From Moraxellaceae bacterium (lineage in GTDB: Bacteria > Pseudomonadota > Gammaproteobacteria > Pseudomonadales > UBA3067), in the NCBI GenBank assembly GCA_002401525.1, contig NVTH01000221.1:1-8821 (forward strand): a stretch of DNA of 8,821 nucleotides. The letters are read 5' to 3'. The notes beneath the pieces are model-generated. The model searched no databases. It saw only the letters and a program-made list of their open reading frames with translations, and had not been told where the DNA came from. The translations under genes and the position numbers were made by a program. Below, one piece after another: positions 5,499 to 8,821 of this stretch. Position 1 is the first letter of the stretch; every line of letters starts with the position of its first letter.

Positions 5499-5897
5499 AT
5501 GAAAAAGAGCGTGTTGATGTTGATTTGCCTATTGCTGATAGGGAATCCGGTGTGGGCTGAAGACCCTCAAGGGGTAGATAATCTCTATGTGGATTTGTAC
5601 CCGGCCTTCATAGTCAATTATGGCGGCAAAGGGCGTTTACGGTTCTTTAAAACCGACGTTACTGTGCACTTAAATAGTGAGGGTTCAGTTGACTCGGTAG
5701 AAGACCACCTGCCGTTTATCCGTAATAATTTAGTATTATTATTCAGTAAGCAGACGGAAGAGGCGTTAATGACTCGGGAAGGTAAGGAGCAATTAAGGCA
5801 GGCGGCGCTGGAAACGGTCCAGGCTGTTCTCAAGTCTGAAGTAGGCAATGTGACAATCGATAATTTACTGTTTACGAGTTTTATTATTCAGAAGTAA
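5499..5897 (+). CDS. FliL-like small secreted protein
   Basis: A 132-residue protein. Residues 1-20 are a Sec signal peptide (MKK, LMLICLLLIG, cleavage VWA|E). The rest resembles the periplasmic domain of FliL, the flagellar protein associated with the basal body and stator: YVDLYPAFIVNYG (30-42), the strand RFFKTDVTVHL (48-58), LPFIRNNLVLLFS (71-83), TREGKEQLRQAALETV (92-107) and the terminal LLFTSFIIQ (123-131). True FliL is anchored by an N-terminal membrane helix; here a cleavable signal seems to replace it. No other flagellar gene is in the window, so a flagellar role is unproven and a general membrane or periplasmic role is possible. The ATG has GAGGGAG just upstream. The gene converges on gshA, and a terminator lies between them. 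Family assignment rests on the pattern, not on a search. Confidence 0.75.
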   Translation: MKKSVLMLICLLLIGNPVWAEDPQGVDNLYVDLYPAFIVNYGGKGRLRFFKTDVTVHLNSEGSVDSVEDHLPFIRNNLVLLFSKQTEEALMTREGKEQLRQAALETVQAVLKSEVGNVTIDNLLFTSFIIQK

Positions 5898-5902
5898 GTT
5901 CT

Positions 5903-5943
5903 GGGCATCTCGAAAAGCGCTAATTTTTAGCGATGCCCTTTTG
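5903..5943 (+). terminator. Terminator between the FliL-like gene and gshA
   Basis: GGGCATC (5903-5909) pairs exactly with GATGCCC (5932-5938). An inner stem GCTAA (5919-5923) with TTAGC (5927-5931) closes a three-base loop, leaving a nine-base bulge on the left. TTTTGTTATTT follows, overlapping the gshA stop. It acts for the plus-strand gene. On the minus strand the stem remains but no T-run follows. Confidence 0.7.
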
Positions 5944-7512
5944 TTATTTAAAATAATCCGCTATAAATTGCTCAAAGGGCTGGGTGCATTCTAGCTCGAG
6001 TTGCTGTTGGTCTTGCATTGACTGTTTGGATAGCGTCATAAAGTCCTGTTCTACTTTATTCTCCAATGGCGTCGATTTGTATTGTGTTTCGAAGCGTTTT
6101 GCTTGGCCCATTGCGAACTGAAAAAACTCGATATCGTTGTCTTCAAGTGTTTTGAGCACTTGGGCAGAAGGCGTTTGTTCGGGGTCGTTTACCTTGTTAA
6201 CTTGTTCTTTTAACGCATCCATAAAGTGGGTTTGATTTCCCGTGCTGTCGAGTATTTCTGCCGCGGGAATCATTGCTTCGAGTAACTCATGGGCCCATGC
6301 GGAAAATAGTTGTCCGCCTTGCTCCGTTTGCATCATCAGTTGGGGGTTTCTTCCATCCATCACTGAGTTGCGAGTATTTTCTGTGATCATGTCTAAGGTG
6401 TCTTGATTACAGATCGGCGACTCTTTCAGTGCACAAAAAAGTGCAAACACATCGTAAAACCGAGTTTGAGTTTGGTCGATGCCTAACGGCAGAAAAGGAT
6501 TGAGGTCAGTGCATCTAAATTCTACGTACTCAACACCGCGACGTTGCAATGCCAGCGTCGGCCTTTCCCCTGTTTGAGTGACCCGCTTAGGACGAATGCT
6601 TCCATAATATTCGTTTTCAAGCTGCAATATATTGGCGTTCAGTTGTTGGTATTCGTTATTGGCTGTAACGCCAATTTGTTGATACTTGGGATAAGGGGTG
6701 CGGATCGCGTGATCCAATGTTTTGACGTAATTTTCCAATGAATTATAACAAATGCTTAAATTGGATTGAGCGTCATTTTGATAGCCTAAATCGCTCATTC
6801 GCAGTGAGGTGGCGAAAGGCTTGTGCAATGTGTGGGAGGATTTAAAGGGGACTAAATCGTGGTGGGAATTGTCGCGTAAAAAAGAAGCGCAAACCGCCGG
6901 AGATGCTCCAAAGAGATAATTGAGCAGGGGGCTGTAATTTTGAAAGTTACGTATTAGGCCGAAATATTGAGTAGAGATGTAATCTTGTAATGAGTCCGTG
7001 TTCTGTTCGGATTCTTGTAGGACTTGCCAAAATGATTCGGGGAATGAAAAATTATAGTGAATGCCTGCAATGGTTTGCATCAGCCGACCGTAGCGTAGGC
7101 CGAGACCGCGCCGGTAAACCGTTTTCATTTTGCCTATATTGGAGCTGCCGTATTCCGCAATGCGAATGTTGTTCTCGGTCTCCATTAAGCACGGCATGCT
7201 GTTAACCCACAGTAATTCGTCTTCAATGTTGGCATACACAAAGTGTTGCACTTGATCGAGAAATTTAAGTGGGGCGGTTTCGTCTGTAAATGCAGGGGTG
7301 ATGAATTCCAGTAACGCTTCAGAATAGTCCGTGGTAATGGACGGGTGGGTCAGTGCAGATCCGAGCGTCGACGGGTGCGGGCTTTGTGAAAGTTTTCCGC
7401 CGGAAGTCACCCGAAGGCTTTCTTTTTCGATGCCTCTTTTAATTGATTTAAGGCTGTGAGCTGCGTTTGGGGCACTGAATACATTTAAGCGGCGTGCGTA
7501 ACTTTGGGTCAA
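5944..7512 (-). CDS. gshA: Glutamate-cysteine ligase, proteobacterial type 1
   Basis: A 522-residue cytoplasmic enzyme that joins L-glutamate and L-cysteine with ATP to form gamma-glutamylcysteine, the first and usually rate-limiting step of glutathione synthesis. Length matches E. coli GshA (518). Family motifs are GIEKESLR (27-34), with metal-binding glutamates, TDYSEALLEFITP (61-73), AGIHYNFSFP (149-158) and GVEYVEFRCTDLNPF (326-340). The start is a TTG codon at 7510-7512 with AAGGA (minus strand, 7519-7523) six bases upstream. As I recall, E. coli gshA also starts with UUG, so a rare start codon that limits translation fits. No in-frame ATG is well placed nearby. The gene follows tex on the same strand after 154 bases with two inverted repeats. 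The second enzyme gene, gshB, is not here. The assignment is firm. Confidence 0.97.
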   Translation of the reverse strand: MTQSYARRLNVFSAPNAAHSLKSIKRGIEKESLRVTSGGKLSQSPHPSTLGSALTHPSITTDYSEALLEFITPAFTDETAPLKFLDQVQHFVYANIEDELLWVNSMPCLMETENNIRIAEYGSSNIGKMKTVYRRGLGLRYGRLMQTIAGIHYNFSFPESFWQVLQESEQNTDSLQDYISTQYFGLIRNFQNYSPLLNYLFGASPAVCASFLRDNSHHDLVPFKSSHTLHKPFATSLRMSDLGYQNDAQSNLSICYNSLENYVKTLDHAIRTPYPKYQQIGVTANNEYQQLNANILQLENEYYGSIRPKRVTQTGERPTLALQRRGVEYVEFRCTDLNPFLPLGIDQTQTRFYDVFALFCALKESPICNQDTLDMITENTRNSVMDGRNPQLMMQTEQGGQLFSAWAHELLEAMIPAAEILDSTGNQTHFMDALKEQVNKVNDPEQTPSAQVLKTLEDNDIEFFQFAMGQAKRFETQYKSTPLENKVEQDFMTLSKQSMQDQQQLELECTQPFEQFIADYFK

Positions 7513-7542
7513 GGTCTGTCCTTAAATCTGCGGCTGTGGCTA

Positions 7543-7572
7543 GCATAATCCCAGTATTGGCGGGGATTATGC
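7543..7572. repeat. Perfect ten-pair hairpin upstream of gshA
   Basis: GCATAATCCC (7543-7552) is the exact reverse complement of GGGATTATGC (7563-7572), with a ten-base loop. It ends 30 bases before the gshA TTG start, on the 5' side. No T-run follows on the minus strand, so it is not a standard terminator. It could be a leader structure, an operator for a dimeric regulator, or a Rho-linked end of tex transcripts. Confidence 0.5.
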
Positions 7573-7617
7573 GTAAAACCGTTCTTAAAATAAATACTAT
7601 TATTTGGCTTGCTCGCT

Positions 7618-7666
7618 GCTATTTAAAGGGCTGACCCCGAAAAAATGCTAATTATTTCTAAATAGC
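7618..7666 (-). repeat. Inverted repeat immediately after the tex stop codon
   Basis: TAAATAGC (7659-7666), directly next to the tex stop, is the exact reverse complement of GCTATTTA (7618-7625). Between them on the minus strand lies TTTTTTCGGGGTCAGCCC. A tex terminator is possible, but the stem is A/T-rich with a 33-base spacer and lacks a following T-run. The GGGGTCAG core resembles sequences often seen in REP-like intergenic elements; this is only a resemblance. Confidence 0.35.
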
Positions 7667-8821
7667 TTATTTTTTAGGCTTAAGTTTCTTTGCGTTCGCA
7701 AATGCGCCTGCCAAAGTAGATTTAGGGGCTGATTGGTTGCCCAGGTTCCGTTGACCACGGGAAGCATTACTGTTTGAGGAGCGGTTGTTTGATGATTGAT
7801 TGTTTGAAGAGCCGTTTCGATTGGACGAATTGTGTCGGTTGTCGGAGTTTCTATTCGAGGGCTTATCATTGAGCCGCATGCTGAGGCTAATGCGGTTTCG
7901 GTCTTCATCTACTTCCATCACTTTGACTTTGACGATGTCGCCTGTCTTCACTACATCCGCCGGGTTTTTCACAAATTGATCTGAAATTACGGAGATATGC
8001 ACTAAACCGTCTTGATGGACGCCGATATCCACGAACGCGCCGAAATTGGTGACGTTGGTAATGACCCCTTCCAGCAGCATGCCTGGTTTTAAGTCTTTGA
8101 CGTGGTGGATGTTATCGTCGAATTTCACTGCGGCAAAACTGGGTCGAGGGTCTCTCCCAGGTTTTTCCAGTTCTTGCAAAATATCGGTAATGGTGGGGAT
8201 CCCGAATTGCTCGTCGGCGTAATCTTCCGCTTTGATAGACTTTAAAAACTCAGCGTCAGCCATGAGTGCAGAAATGCTGCGATCGTTTTTTGAGCTAATT
8301 TTTTCAACTACAGAATAGGCTTCCGGGTGCACCCCTGAGCTGTCCAAGGGACTCTCGCCATTGATGATGCGTAAGAATCCAGCGGATTGTTCAAAGGTAC
8401 GCTCTCCAAAACGGGGCACCTCTTTAAGGGCTGAGCGACTTTTGAATAAACCATTCTTATCCCGGAAACGGACAATATTGGTGGCAATGGTGTTATTAAG
8501 GCCGGCGATGCGGCTCAGAAGTGGGATGGACGCAGTATTCACATCGACGCCGACGGCGTTTACACAATCCTCCACCACCGAATCCAGTCCTCGGGCCAAT
8601 TTAACTTGGCTTACATCGTGCTGATATTGGCCGACGCCAATGGCTTTAGGTTCGATTTTCACCAGTTCAGCCAGGGGGTCCTGAAGGCGGCGCCCGATGG
8701 AAGCGGCTCCACGAAAGGAAACGTCGAGGTCGGGGAATTCACGGGCAGCGTATTCCGAAGCGGAATAGATCGACGCGCCCGCTTCGCTGACGGTAATCTT
8801 TTGCAGGTTCAGGTCGTCATG
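7667..8821 (-). CDS. tex: Tex family RNA-binding transcription protein, C-terminal part
   Basis: The C-terminal 384 residues of Tex, a nucleic-acid-binding protein first described for its effect on toxin gene expression in Bordetella (full length ~770-800). The frame stays open to the right edge, so the N-terminus is missing because the window ends. An in-frame GTG at 8662 is internal. From the edge one reads the end of the YqgF/RNase H-like domain, with [19 protein letters not shown] and [14 protein letters not shown], then [16 protein letters not shown] helix-hairpin-helix region follows ([14 protein letters not shown], then [22 protein letters not shown]). Next come the S1 RNA-binding domain at partial residues ~247-316 ([27 protein letters not shown]) and the usual Tex ending [10 protein letters not shown]. 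Between S1 and the end lies a tail of about 34 residues (~321-354) rich in Asn, Ser and Arg. In P. aeruginosa tex and gshA are also near neighbours. Assignment is firm. Confidence 0.97.
   Translation of the reverse strand, partial: HDDLNLQKITVSEAGASIYSASEYAAREFPDLDVSFRGAASIGRRLQDPLAELVKIEPKAIGVGQYQHDVSQVKLARGLDSVVEDCVNAVGVDVNTASIPLLSRIAGLNNTIATNIVRFRDKNGLFKSRSALKEVPRFGERTFEQSAGFLRIINGESPLDSSGVHPEAYSVVEKISSKNDRSISALMADAEFLKSIKAEDYADEQFGIPTITDILQELEKPGRDPRPSFAAVKFDDNIHHVKDLKPGMLLEGVITNVTNFGAFVDIGVHQDGLVHISVISDQFVKNPADVVKTGDIVKVKVMEVDEDRNRISLSMRLNDKPSNRNSDNRHNSSNRNGSSNNQSSNNRSSNSNASRGQRNLGNQSAPKSTLAGAFANAKKLKPKK

Noticed and set aside
1..8821. CRISPR arrays, tRNA or rRNA genes, insertion sequences, phage genes
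   Set aside because: No regularly spaced repeats, no tRNA-like cloverleaf, no transposase or integrase translation and no paired terminal repeats were found by reading both strands.

Overview
The window reads as a chromosomal segment of a gammaproteobacterium related to the Pseudomonas/Cellvibrio lineage. Two things support this. First, a lysine/alanine-rich AlgP-like protein, an FKBP-type prolyl isomerase, an Rsd/AlgQ-family anti-sigma factor and a DsbB lie in the order algP - FKBP - algQ - dsbB, which I recall from Pseudomonas aeruginosa. Second, gshA (proteobacterial type 1) and tex follow. No transposase, integrase, phage gene, CRISPR array, tRNA or rRNA was seen. This looks like core genome with a few lineage-specific additions.

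Layout, left to right. A basic AlgP-like protein (minus strand, 3-566) is followed by about 900 bases without a convincing gene (567-1463). A secreted FKBP isomerase (plus, 1464-2168) comes next; its strong ribosome binding site can pair with an upstream pyrimidine tract. A structured 3' region with heptamer repeats (2169-2510) leads to a seven-bladed WD40-like lipoprotein (minus, 2511-3566). Then come an Rsd/AlgQ protein with a short pentapeptide repeat at its N-terminus (minus, 3847-4371) and a four-helix DsbB (minus, 4712-5245). A small secreted FliL-like protein (plus, 5499-5897) converges on gshA (minus, 5944-7512, UUG start). The C-terminal part of Tex (minus, 7667-8821) runs off the right edge.

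Function. DsbB and the secreted FKBP both serve protein folding outside the cytoplasm. GshA makes the glutathione precursor and so covers cytoplasmic thiol balance. Rsd/AlgQ, AlgP-like protein and Tex act on transcription or nucleic acids. No single pathway joins all genes. Intergenic regions are long and rich in inverted repeats, and most genes look independently transcribed.

The observation most worth a second look is the FKBP leader. A 13-pair helix with one bulge can cover the whole Shine-Dalgarno sequence, and a short competing hairpin could release it. Also notable are an in-frame 15-bp repeat in rsd, a plus-oriented terminator facing the end of dsbB with no recognised plus-strand gene to terminate, and an orphan secreted FliL-like protein. 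None of these amounts to a clearly new system on sequence evidence alone.
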